Origin: Protula sp. h YS-2021
Taxonomy: Eukaryota > Annelida > Polychaeta > Sabellida > Serpulidae
DNA: 64,000 nucleotides
Direction of reading: 5' to 3'
Assembly: GCA_949752745.1 (NCBI GenBank)
Contig: OX457028.1
Span: 3,943,952-4,007,951, forward strand
Shown here: piece by piece, positions 1-10,600 of the stretch
Position numbering within the stretch: position 1 is the stretch's first letter
Layout: each line of letters opens with the position of its first letter
Made by a program: the position numbers and the translations under genes
Notes under the pieces: model-generated
The model's input: the letters and a program-made list of their open reading frames with translations, nothing else
Told to the model about the DNA's origin: nothing
Databases searched by the model: none

Positions 1-913
1 GCATTCCTTTTATCTCTTTAAATCTTCTATCCAGTTCTTTGTGTTTTAATCCATTATCTGCAACTGAAATCCCCCACCTGATTTAGTTTGTAAGTGTCGT
101 AAAAAATTACCCGATACCAAAGCTACTCTAGAGTGGCTTTGGGAACCAATTTAGTGGTCGTTGTGAATCCGACGTTTATGCAACGTCGACTTTGATTTTC
201 CAACGTCTATTTAACGTTACACCTAAGACACCGGAAAACGTTACGTTACATTGTATCTGGCAGTTGAAGCAGATAATGAAGTCAAAATCTTTAACGGCTG
301 TGAGGGCTTGCACGAAAAGTTTTAACTTTCGGTTTTTTGTCTCTTGACCTTGGGCAACAACTTCAAGATTATCAGCGTATTTCTTGTGTAACGTCTTTTA
401 GATCCAAGGAGTCAAAATTCATCTCAAATCCTTGACGTCACACCATATGTGCTATCACAATTGTTCTGGCTTTAACTGTTTTCGAGCCGTGGTCAGTTTC
501 TGGAGTGGGTGTTGAATTTGACAGAAAACCTAAAAATAAAGTTTACAGACCTCTTAAATGCTTTCGAAATAATGGTTATTCTTCCGCTTTGGAGCTTTGG
601 AGCTTGACGCCTAGTCCAGAAAACGCCAATTTAACCAAACATTCGCTTATAACGCTTATATTCGCTCCATTTATTGCGTCTTTCCAGATCTCCAGAATCG
701 TCAAGACTACATTCCAGATGACGAGGGATAATACCCCTTTTTCAACTGTAAATGAGTTTGACCAAAACTCTGAGTCCCTTTCCTCGTTGTTTTTATGTAG
801 AATCGTCAAAAAGATACTTTTTACCTGACTTTGACCTCAAATGATTTGCTGTTCCAGCTATACCTTTTCGCCCTCTTTACATGAACCATATAGAGGTCAA
901 CGCGTGGAGGCTG

Positions 914-991
<78 letters not shown>

Positions 992-1226
992 TCCCCCCTC
1001 TCTCTCCCCCCTCTCTCTCTGTCTCTCTCTGTCTCCCCCTCTCTTTCTCTCTCATAATGCTGAAGTTATTTTTACTAACTTAAAACAAGAACATTAAAAA
1101 CGCTATACTGTATATGAACGCGCTGTGCTACAGGAAGTGTTTGTGCACTGTCAATGCGCATGCGCAGCTGTAGTGTGTGTTTGAATGTACGTTTGGCAAG
1201 CTGTGATTGATTTATATGAATAACAG
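1..1226. other. Intronic/flanking sequence of transporter copy 1
   Basis: No coding exon is recognised here. From about 700 onward the sequence aligns by eye with the third intron of transporter copy 2 (about 11940-12346), including a shared stretch around 860-905 and 12085-12140. It is therefore most simply intron 3 of transporter copy 1, whose earlier exons lie outside the window. The segment 160-250 is rich in the AACGTC/GACGTT words that recur in dispersed copies elsewhere in the window. Confidence 0.55.
913..1056. repeat. (TC)n microsatellite
   Basis: Nearly pure TC dinucleotides run from 913 to about 979 and then break into TCTCCCCC variants. The homologous place in copy 2 (about 12150-12175) has only a short TC run, so this array expanded after the duplication or shrank in the other copy. 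Confidence 0.95.
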
Positions 1227-1526
1227 GAAGTGACCGCGCACTGATCAACACGGTGGTGGTTGACATCGTGGGCGTGACACGACTGTCACAAGCCAAGGCC
1301 TGGGATATGGGCACATCTACACTCGTCTATGCCGTGGCTATGCCATTTGCTGGTACACTCATTGCAATACCCTCCCTACACCCATCCCCTCCACCTCGGT
1401 CATTACTTGAGCGAAATTAATGTAAAACACACAATCTTGATTTCATGTGTATCGCGTTATGGACAAATGTAAGCAAGCATCTTTCTTCGGTTTTCGACCC
1501 AGAAAATTATTAAGAATCATTTTGGA

Positions 1527-1574
<48 letters not shown>

Positions 1575-1713
1575 CTCTGTTTTTGCAGGGATGTTGATTG
1601 ACGTTACCGGAAGCTACGAGTTACCGCTGCTTGTCCACTCTGGCGTGGGCTTTATTGGTGGATTGTGTATACTGGCAATACCTGTGATAAAACATAGAGA
1701 AGCTGCTCAGTAA
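1227..1713 (+). CDS. Monocarboxylate-transporter-like protein, copy 1 (last two exons)
   Basis: This is the 3' end of a proton-linked monocarboxylate-transporter-like MFS protein (SLC16 family), a plasma-membrane carrier. Exon 1227-1352 (126 bp, acceptor AACAG, donor GCTG/GTACAC) and exon 1589-1713 (acceptor TTTTGCAG, stop TAA 1711-1713) match exons 4 and 5 of copies 2 and 3 in length and phase. They encode the final membrane segments: a LINTVVVDIVGVTRLSQAKAW stretch of the type seen between late helices, then SYELPLLVHSGVGFIGG and a short charged tail ending EAAQ. Earlier exons are outside the window. Intron 4 holds a TA microsatellite. The family is assigned mainly from the fuller copies 2 and 3; the substrate is unknown. 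Confidence 0.8.
1531..1571. repeat. (TA)n microsatellite in intron 4 of copy 1
   Basis: About 20 TA repeats lie shortly before the splice acceptor of the last exon. The matching intron of copy 2 has only a short CATACATATATA tract. Confidence 0.95.
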
Positions 1714-2094
1714 TCTCAAAGACGTTATGTGGCCTTTAAAATGGGGCGGGGAGGGGGTTGGGTTTGGGGGGGGGGGTGGCTGGAAGTGCGGACTTGTCTA
1801 CACGTCTGTGTACCTGTCCATCTGTGTGTGTGTGAATCAAGGACCCGTAACACCTTGCTTTATCGCGAAAGAAATTTTTGTAGTGGTAAATTATATAGTG
1901 GTATGTAACTGACTTAGTTTGATTATTTCAAGCTCTTTATCTGTAAAAAAGAGAATGAGAACAGGCCGAAATCCCCCGACCCTAACCCCCCATCAACCCC
2001 CCCCCAACTACCCCCCCCCCCCGGTGGCCTAACCCCCCCCCCCCCGACCGAACCCCCCCCCCCCGTTCTCAGGTCTACTTTGATATTTGGAACT
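1714..2094. other. 3' flank of copy 1 with C/G tracts
   Basis: The first 190 bases match the 3' flank of copy 2 and contain a GGGCGGGGAGGGGG block. Bases 1976-2075 hold several C tracts of 6-14 bases. No gene is seen. Confidence 0.6.
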
Positions 2095-2440
2095 GACCGC
2101 ACATTGGACATGATAGACAATGTTGAACATTTGTTCATGGATGGGACATTCAAAATTGTACCCGAGGTGTTTTTTTCAGCTTTATTCCACCCATGTTTCT
2201 ACCCCAAGCGCAAACGTTGTGCGATGTGCTTATGCCCTTTTGCCCAATAAAACGCGTAACAGTTGCGATCGGCTATTTGCCCAGCTGAAAGTTTTCCGCC
2301 CACACATGCTGCCGCGTACCATTATGATGGATTTTGAGCAAAGCGGTAAGGTCATCTGCTTTTACCATTAAGCACAGAATGTGTTCCATAAAGTTCAGGC
2401 TGAGGGCCTGCAAATTACGTACTGTGCGAACGATGAATTC
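2095..2440 (+). pseudogene. MULE-type transposase relic
   Basis: A fragment of the MULE transposase core (Mutator-like DNA transposon) is readable in two frames. The first frame gives a DGTFKIVPEVFF stretch at about 2136-2180. After a run of seven T the reading continues in a second frame with QLYSTHV, YALLPNK and a PRTIMMDFE stretch that would carry a catalytic acidic residue. The frameshift at the T run and stops downstream show it is dead. No terminal inverted repeats were recognised. Its family (MULE) is inferred from the order of the DGTF, ALLPNK and TIMxDFE motifs. Confidence 0.65.
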
Positions 2441-2553
2441 GCAATGGATGTGTGAATGATACCACGAATGTCCTGAAGAAGGAACAGAGGGTCACAAATC
2501 TCCAACTGGCACAGGTAGCTGGTGGGCTGCCGACCCAGAACCGCGGCGTCAGT

Positions 2554-2760
2554 ATCGTATGATGGCTATCTGCTTTTCCGTGGTGCGCCTGTGGGTGTCT
2601 CGCTCGTTCACAGATATGATTGTCGTATGATGGCTATCTGCTTTTCCGTGGTGCGCCTGTGGGTGTCTCGCTCGTTCACAGATATGATTGTCGTATGATG
2701 GCTATCTGCTTTTCTGTGGTGCGCGTATCGGTGTCTCCCTTGTGACTATCATAGATATGA
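2554..2760. repeat. 68-bp tandem repeat, about three copies
   Basis: The unit beginning TCGTATGATGGCTATCTGC recurs at about 2554, 2622 and 2691. The first two copies are virtually identical and the third is diverged. Weaker echoes (ACAGATATAACTGTCGTATGATGGCT) continue to about 2960. Confidence 0.85.
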
Positions 2761-3480
2761 CTGGCGTAACGGCGCTCCGCGTTTCAGTGGTGCCCGTGTT
2801 CGTGGTGCACTTATTCTGAGATATAACTGTTGTTATTCACATATATGGCTATCGCGCTTATTCACAGATATAACTGTCGTATGATGGCTGCCTTTCCGTC
2901 AAGACTATTTGTGCTCTGGCGATGTGCGTGTCGATACTGCACGTACACAGACATGACTGTCATATGATTGCTGTTATAACGTTGCGTGCTGCAATTGTCG
3001 TCTGTCCGCCCGTCTATTGCCATCTGTTACTCCCATCATAATAATGCGTTGCTTACCATATTTGGTTCTGCCATTTTAGATTTTCAGTTCTGGTTGGGGA
3101 GCTATGCTCTCCGCGATATCTTTTACAAAAGGAGATATAATTTAAATGCTCTCTTCTTGGGGTTTAAATCCATGAAACAAGACAATATAACGAGGATTTA
3201 AGTCTACTACTATCGGATTCTAAGCACATAAAATTTCATGAAAACAAATTTTTGTTGACTCCAAGTGCACTCCTCTCCAAAATAAAAAAATGTACACATA
3301 TATGGATATGTTTCCTACCGTACAGGCCGCTCCTCTCTCACGGGGGGAAGTTGGGGATGTGCTGGGGGAAACAGCTATCATCTGGGACATCTCCCTCCCA
3401 TAAATGAAAAAAAGACAAGTAGGTTTTCTATCCCGGACCAAATAATGGATTCTATAACAATAAAATTATCTTTCTTAAAT
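2761..3480. other. No gene recognised
   Basis: The region contains diverged remnants of the preceding repeat to about 2960 and then ordinary AT-rich sequence. No family signature was seen in short frames on either strand. Confidence 0.5.
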
Positions 3481-3504
3481 ATTACATTTGAAATGAGAAT
3501 TCAT

Positions 3505-3898
3505 TAGTCCAGTAAGCTCCAGCCTCAGTAAGCCCCCGTGAGCCAAAACCCAGTAAGCCCAAGCCCCAGTGAGCCCCGGCCCCAGCAAGTCAAAGCCTCA
3601 ATTAGCCCAAGTTCCAGTAGGCCCAGCCCCAGGAAACCCCAGCCCCAGTGAGCTTGAGCCCCAGTAAGTCCCAGCCCTGTAAGCCAAAGCCCAGTGAGCC
3701 CCAGCCGCAGTAAGTTCCAATTTCAGTAACCCCTAGTTCCAGTAAGCCCAAGCCCCAGTAAGCACAGCCCCAGTAAGTTCCAGCTCCAGTAAGCCCAAGC
3801 TCCATTAAGACTCAGCCCAATCAAACCCCAGCCCCAGTAAGCCCCAATCCCATTAAGCCCCAGCTCAATTAAGTCTCAACCTCAGCGAGCCCCGGCAG
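3505..3898. repeat. CAGTAAGCCCCAGCCC minisatellite
   Basis: Degenerate 16-19-bp units of the form CCAGTAAGCCCCAGCC run for almost 400 bases. The open frame on the minus strand is a by-product of this periodicity, not a gene. Confidence 0.9.
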
Positions 3899-4609
3899 CA
3901 GTTTGTGTGTTTTTCTCACGAGTGTTTATTTATAAACAAAGACGTAGAAAGAAAATCACATTACATTAAGCTAATCGATGATATAAAATAAATCTTGCAT
4001 TAATTTAATCGAGGATATAAAATAAAACAACAAAATCTTAAATTTGACCGTTTTTGTAGTACAAGGACTAAATGAATAATTATAATTTCTTCCAACCTAC
4101 AGCATACCACGCAAGCCACTAAAAATTTATCAAACTTTGTGGCGAAGTGGAAGTGCCAGTGATATTATTTATGTAGATGGTCTTAAAAGATGTCTCAATT
4201 ATTTAAAATAAAAACATGGAGGGCAAAATATAAATTAATGAGATCTTCTTTTATTTATTTTTTTCACTTATTACATTTCGATGTCAAAAATCAGCATTAA
4301 ATGTTAATGGGCATTCCATAGTCGCGTCTGTGGTGAAGATTGAGAAAACATTGAACAAAAACGAACATATGGTATTATTGAGAAGTATTTGAGCAAGTAA
4401 AAGCAAGCTTACTATAAAACATATATGGTATTAAATATAGTTGAAGTAAAAATTGACGGTGAACGTAGATATGCAGTGTGTATCCAGTATGAAAATATGG
4501 CATGTACAATATTAAGTGTATAAGCAATCAGCATAGAGGAGAAGTTAGAACAAAAAGGGGTCTACGTTCTGATCTTTCACATAATTGAGGATAAAAGTTA
4601 AAACCAATT
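3899..4609. other. No gene recognised (AT-rich)
   Basis: AT-rich sequence with no coding signature, splice pair or structured repeat that I could support. Confidence 0.5.
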
Positions 4610-4848
4610 AATAATAAGAATGATAATAGTAGTAATAATAATAATACTAATAACAAAAACACCAACAACAACAATAATAACAATAATAATAACAATAATA
4701 ATAATAATAGCAACAATAATGAGAAGAACAACAACAACAATAAGTAATAATAAGAATAACAATAATAATAATACTAATACTGATAATAACAATAATAAAA
4801 ATAGTAATGATAATAATAGCACAACAATAAAAATAATAATAATATTTC
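4610..4848. repeat. AAT/AAC trinucleotide-rich tract
   Basis: Imperfect (AAT)n and (AAC)n trinucleotides run for about 240 bases. They create long low-complexity frames (poly-Asn/Thr on +, poly-Leu/Val on -) that are not genes. Confidence 0.95.
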
Positions 4849-5302
4849 GGTGAACATCGTGTGATTGCGCCGGTGTCCCAGGATATCTCGGGGACCAAAG
4901 TATCCTAGAATTTTCTGACCCCTTCTAGGATATTTTGGCTCTTTCTAATGAGGCGCTAACCTACAAGACTCAACAACTGCCCTAAAATCCTTGACAGAAC
5001 TTAGGAAAGGAAATAAGATGATGTGTGCATTTCAAATATAAACGCGACACTATAAACTGATCTTTATATGGAATCACACTCTTTTGTTGGTTTCTTTTGT
5101 CCTCACAAAAATAACATACAATACAAGAAATGGAATTTGTATGCAAAGCGTATCGTGATTTAATGAAAGTACAGTAACAATCTACTTTAGGGACATATAG
5201 AATGTGTAGGTTACCACATTGCTGTCTCTGGTGGTCACCAATTTGTTTTGTGACCAGGTTATTATTATTATTATTACTGCGTTTTCTTGTAATGCGCTCT
5301 TC

Positions 5303-5362
5303 AAGAACATTATAAAAGCGCTAGAACATTATAAAAGCGCTAAGAACATTATAAAAGCGCTA
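5303..5362. repeat. AGAACATTATAAAAGCGCTA x3
   Basis: Three adjacent copies of an 18-20-bp unit containing ATTATAAAAGCGCT. The repeated TATAAAAG is a repeat-unit feature, and no gene starts nearby. Confidence 0.9.
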
Positions 5363-7604
5363 ATCTCTATTTTGTAGAAAGTTATATCTGAACGAACAAA
5401 ACATCTTTTCAGCTCATGTGTGATGTAATGTAGAAACCCAACTTGTGTTGTTGAAATACTACTCACCAAAATTTCAACTAACTAAAGAGCAAATCTGTTA
5501 TTAGACTTGAGGATTTTCAATCCCCTAGTTTATTGCTTTCGTACGATTCGGTAAAGTGTTTCCGTGTGGTTCCTTTTTTCGCCAAAACTTCTCACGCGAA
5601 CTCCTCTGAGACGGCTAGGGCAAGGACGACCAAATTTGCAAGAGATATAATTTTGTAGTTCTGAATTTTAAGATTTCAGAATCAAATATTTTGTGGCTTC
5701 CAAGTGTAATTTTTGCTATTAGTAGCGAAAACGGTCTAGTTTAAATATGGAAGAATAAATCGTCTGGATGGAAGCAAAAATTCAAGAATAGACAGACATA
5801 GCACACTTAGAAACTTATGTGGGTAGTTTGCCACGTGGTTATTTGCGATCTGGGCCTTTCGCCACGTTGTATAGACGTTGGGGAAACCACAAAATATCAG
5901 TCTCTTCATATTATCGCTATTGGAAAAATATCAGACAGTATAGAAAATATCGATATATCGCCTATTTTTGGAAAATGATCATGGACAGTGACTTGGTGGT
6001 GGTGGTGTTGGAGGGGGTGAGGAAGTGGGTGGAGGTTACTAGAATGATACCACCAGAAAGCCCATTTTTCTTTGTCTATGTGACGTCGTTTGTCCGACAT
6101 CTGCAACATCGAGCGGAAAGACGTGTTTCGAATTTCATAAGCAACAAAATCTCACTTTCATCAGGCTTCTTGTTACGGCGTTCTCCCAACGTCTATGCAA
6201 CTCCGCATTTGCTTTGGGAAATTAATCAAACATTTTGAAATGTCAATACTCTTTATTATGTAACCTTCGATAAAAGAATTTATTTTACAGAAGTTAGATA
6301 TTGATCGTTAGATATTGATTTTTAGAACTTAAAAAGAGGTCACATCGTTTACTGGACGTAGGGGAGTGGGTGGACGGAGTGTAAACTACAGCGCATACGA
6401 GAGTACACCACACGACAAAGGGACTACTTTCTGTTCTCAAGCTCAAGAGCCAGGGCTGGTTGGCGTTTTTTTTACATTCAGTGGGGTATTTATGGAACGA
6501 GACGCGGTCCGCGCGTAGTGCTAATTTTGTTTGAAAAGGGATTATTTTCATTCAGTATTCCGCGTTTCCCGCAAAAAGTAGTTTTTTTTTCTGAGCTGCT
6601 CTCTACGTCCTCAAATCCCCATCCCTTCCCCACCCCGCCACCCTCCGTTCCCTGAAACAAGTGAAGAAAGGGGAGGCCAGATATTTGTGAACACCCACTT
6701 CTCAATGCAATTATCTAAATTTCGTTGTGTGATTGCAACGCGCGTCTTTATTCATAAATATATCATTTGATGAAAAACGTATACTGCGTTTATTTATTTT
6801 ATAGATTTGAAACCCTGCTTTTAGGAGACGATATTTATAAGGACGTCTGCGTTTAATTTGAAAGTGGGGGTATTTCTTAGGCTTGGTACTCCAAGTTTAG
6901 GGGTCCTTTTGAAAAGGCAAGGGACCCAGAGAAACCAGTTGATACCTGACCGCCACCCGGGGGAGAGTTGGTTGATCGTAGCCCGTGCAGCACCGTCACT
7001 GTAAACGTTATGTGATGTGCTGTGGTTGCGATATGACAAGGTCAAATACCTGAGCTTGCTTGCCTTTGTTTGTAAACACAAGCCACCAGTAACGGATACA
7101 GGTTTTGATCAGCATCCAGGGAAGAGGGGGCAGGGATGGGGATGGAGGGGAGACTCAACCTCAAAAAATAACTTCTTTTATTAAAACAGGAAGTCTTTTT
7201 TCAGTTTATCGGGTGGAGGTACGGGGGGATGGGGGGTACTACCCCTGAATAATCCCCCCTCCCTCCTTGTATCCTGCATTGATCACACCAATATATGGAC
7301 AGCATCAAGTAACCAGTACAGCTGACTGCTTGCAGCTTATCTTCAAGTTACAAGTTACAAGGCAAGTTACGATGGTCGTTGGATTTTAGCCATGCTGGTA
7401 TACAAACAAAAGTGTCTTAATTACGTCATCATAGCATTGCAACCTCATATTTACTGTTTGCACTGATGGCCATATTTTGGATATCAGTAACCATACAAGA
7501 ACATCGTCTCAATTATTTGCGTGCTTATATTTGAGATCAATCATGAACAGATACAAATCGAAGATATACGGATGTTAAGGAAAGATGCAGTTTTATGCAC
7601 AGTA
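5363..7604. other. Upstream region of transporter copy 2; no gene recognised
   Basis: Several short open frames occur (for example 5819-6238 on +) but none shows a family motif, splice context or biased composition. A G-rich patch lies at 7115-7270. Any promoter or 5' UTR exon of transporter copy 2 would be here but cannot be identified by eye. Confidence 0.45.
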
Positions 7605-10600
7605 ATGGAACAGCAACAAGATTCGCCATTCGCACGTGTTGTATTGACTTCCGTCTTTCTGAGCGGAGCCATAGAAAAAGGACTGTGCCGCGTGCTGGCC
7701 GTCTTCGTGGTCGAATGGCAGGATGTCTTTCCCTCAATCAATAAAACTCACCTGGTGGCTGTTATGGCGGTGTGTGATACAACCATTGGCCTGGCGGGTA
7801 ATTATTATTATTATTAATATTATTATTACTAATACTTGACAAGCCTTTGGCCTGTAACATAAATTGTTACTTATGTTAATATTAGAGAATACCCCGCAGA
7901 TTTTTCCATGAATAGATCCTATATTTACGGGATGTACGATTTAGCCAAGCGACATTTAGCCGAGTGACATTTATCCGAGCGACATCTAGCCAAAATTGTG
8001 TGATTTTGGTAGGGTTGTCCGATTTTACCGATTTAACGGTTTTACCGGTTTTCTCATTTTTCGGTTCGGTACACTGGTTCGACTTTGAAAAACCGGGTCT
8101 TTTATTAGTATTTCTTATATTTAAATTGTTGAAATTCATATGTACGTGTTTTAAGTGAAAAATCCTATATTTTCGTTTTGCCTGTGTTATTTTACACACC
8201 ATTTGTTGAATACTCAGCCACACTATATACACAATATCAACAAAACATGTTTAAAACTAGAGCCTCAGTAACAGGATCTCCCGTTTAGGAATTAAAGTAA
8301 AATGCATGAAAGCTACAGCTTTTGACAGATTTTCAAAATAACAACTTCAATTTATATGTTTCAATACACATACACATAGGCAAAGTGTAGATGAACACAC
8401 TTTGTATAACCTTAACACAATGCAAAATGAGCAAGGTTTCCTAAAATGCAACCGCATTTGAATTATTTCTTAAATAGGTATTAACTAGAGACCATACGTA
8501 AATCGCAGCGTTAAAAAATAGTCCCATGTATTTCTGAAACAAAGGTCGAATGCAGAAATGTAAACATCACATAGTAACGGCCATACAAACATCGTGTCAC
8601 GGCTAAGTTCAAGGAAAAATTCACAATTTTTGACAATTTCCCACGACGTCAATTTTTGTCCCCATTGTGATAATAATGCACATTGCACACTTTCAGTATA
8701 TATATTTTCAAGATGCAAGATGTCAGGTTCCTAGGACATATCCTTCAATGAGAAGTCTTCCGGACAAAACTTAGTATTTTTTGCAGACAGACAGACAAAC
8801 AGACGGACGGGCGGACCAGCTCATAACTACATCTCTCCGTTTCACGGGGGATAAAGAAGCCAAAGACAGTGACGGGCCAGAAAAGAAGGAACCAAAGCAC
8901 GAACAAAAACGCAGTGCTCTCAGTTCAATTTTCCCCAATTTATCACGGTACGCAAGAGCAATGCTATGCATACCCGCCACTATCGTGCAAAGTGAAAGGG
9001 TGTTTTCAACGGCAGGAAACATAGTAACATCGTAAAGGTCACAACTCACATCCAGTTGTGTCAACAAACTGATTTTTCTTTAAAAAATCTGTAGAATAAA
9101 CAACCACTCAGTGACAGATTAGTTACTTACATTTTCAATTTAGTGTAAGGACGTCTAAAGACAATTCGAACTGTTCGATGTATCACCTGTCGGTTAACAT
9201 TTTCTAAAATTTAATTTTTGTCTTTCAAACTTGTCATCGGCACAAATGCTACGAAAAAGACTCATTATATACAATGTTGAAAACTCTGTTAAAAACCGGC
9301 ATTTTACCGTTTTTTAACAGAAAACGGTAAAATGAACCGCTTCGTGAAATTCGAACTGGTTCACAACCCTAGATTTTAGTGTCATCTCTTTTTCAAGCAA
9401 TGTTGGGCGCTCCACTTATCCAGAAATACGGTTGCCGCAAGATGGCGCTCTGTGGTGCGGCGTTCTGCACCTTCGGACTTCTGACGTCACTCTTCGCCAC
9501 GTCACTTTATTTCTTGTATCTAAGTTTTGGCATAATTGTTGGTAAGTGATGCAATTCATTTCGTCTATTTAACAGTTGTACAGGAAGCACCAGTACTCGA
9601 TCGGTATACAAACTAAGCTTAAGCTTAGTTTAACTATTCAAAATAAAATAGTTCCTTTTGGTTAAACCTTCCCTTCTCAAACAACGCTGTTTCTCTGTTT
9701 TCTTTTCCGCCCTTATCCAATAGCGTGGCTCAAACTGAAACTCGCGCTCAAACTCAAAATTTGAGCCAGTTGTGAAAATTCAATAAATAAAATGTAAGAT
9801 CGAATTTACTGTAGACCAAGACTCACTTTGAATAGGTTTGGCTTAAAATTATGCCAATTTGAATAAGAAATCTTCTTCTTTCGCTTCCTTCTTCTTCTTC
9901 TTCTTATTCTTCTTCTTCTTCTTTCTTATGTCTTCATCTACTACTTCTTTTTTCTACTTTCTTCTTCGTTTTCTTCTCTTATTCTTCTTTCTTCTTCTGC
10001 TCACTCCTTGTCTTCTGTTTCTTTATCTCCAGGCACGGGCATAGCCTTCTGCGATATGTGTAACATCATCATCGTGCAGCAGCACTTCTGCAAGCAGCGC
10101 GCCCTAGCGGCAGGAATCGCGTCAGCTGGTCGTAGTCTTGGCAGCTTCATCCTAATACCATTGCTGCGCGTAGCCATAGACACCTATGGGTGGCGTGGAG
10201 CTATGTTGCTGTCGGCCGGTGTTGCAATGCAAATGCTGGTATTTGGAGCTTTTTACCGCCCTGTGGATTTAACGTGCGCCTTCAGTGACACCAAATATAT
10301 CGTCGTATCCAGCGACGCGTACAGCAAACGAGAGACCCGCTTAAACCATTGTGGCTCTTCTTTTAAACAACCAGATTCCAGTAATAGACAAACCAATGAC
10401 CTTACTTCGACTAATTTCAATACAGACGATGTGCAGTCGGAGTCACCATCCCTCAAGGAAAGTCAAACTCCCAATAAAAAGGCTCGTGGAATTTGTAAAC
10501 AAATAAACACGTGGTTTAATGAAAAATACAATTATAAACTATTTCTAGAATCCGCGTTTAGTTTATTTATCTTTGGAACGACTCTGCTTCAGTTTACTAC

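Larger units (their letters stand above)
700..1905. repeat. Segmental duplicate of 11940-13030
   Basis: Intron, exon and 3' flank of transporter copy 1 match those of copy 2 in the same order: intron 3 end, exon 4, intron 4, exon 5, then a G-rich 3' flank. Non-coding parts are still alignable by eye, which points to a recent tandem duplication rather than an ancient paralogue pair. The matches stop at the microsatellites, which differ in length between copies. Confidence 0.8.

Noticed and set aside
4528..4898. Leu/Val-rich and Asn/Thr-rich frames
   Set aside because: They are translations of the AAT/AAC trinucleotide tract.
5819..6238. 139-codon + frame
   Set aside because: No family motif, no Kozak or splice support, and compositionally non-coding.
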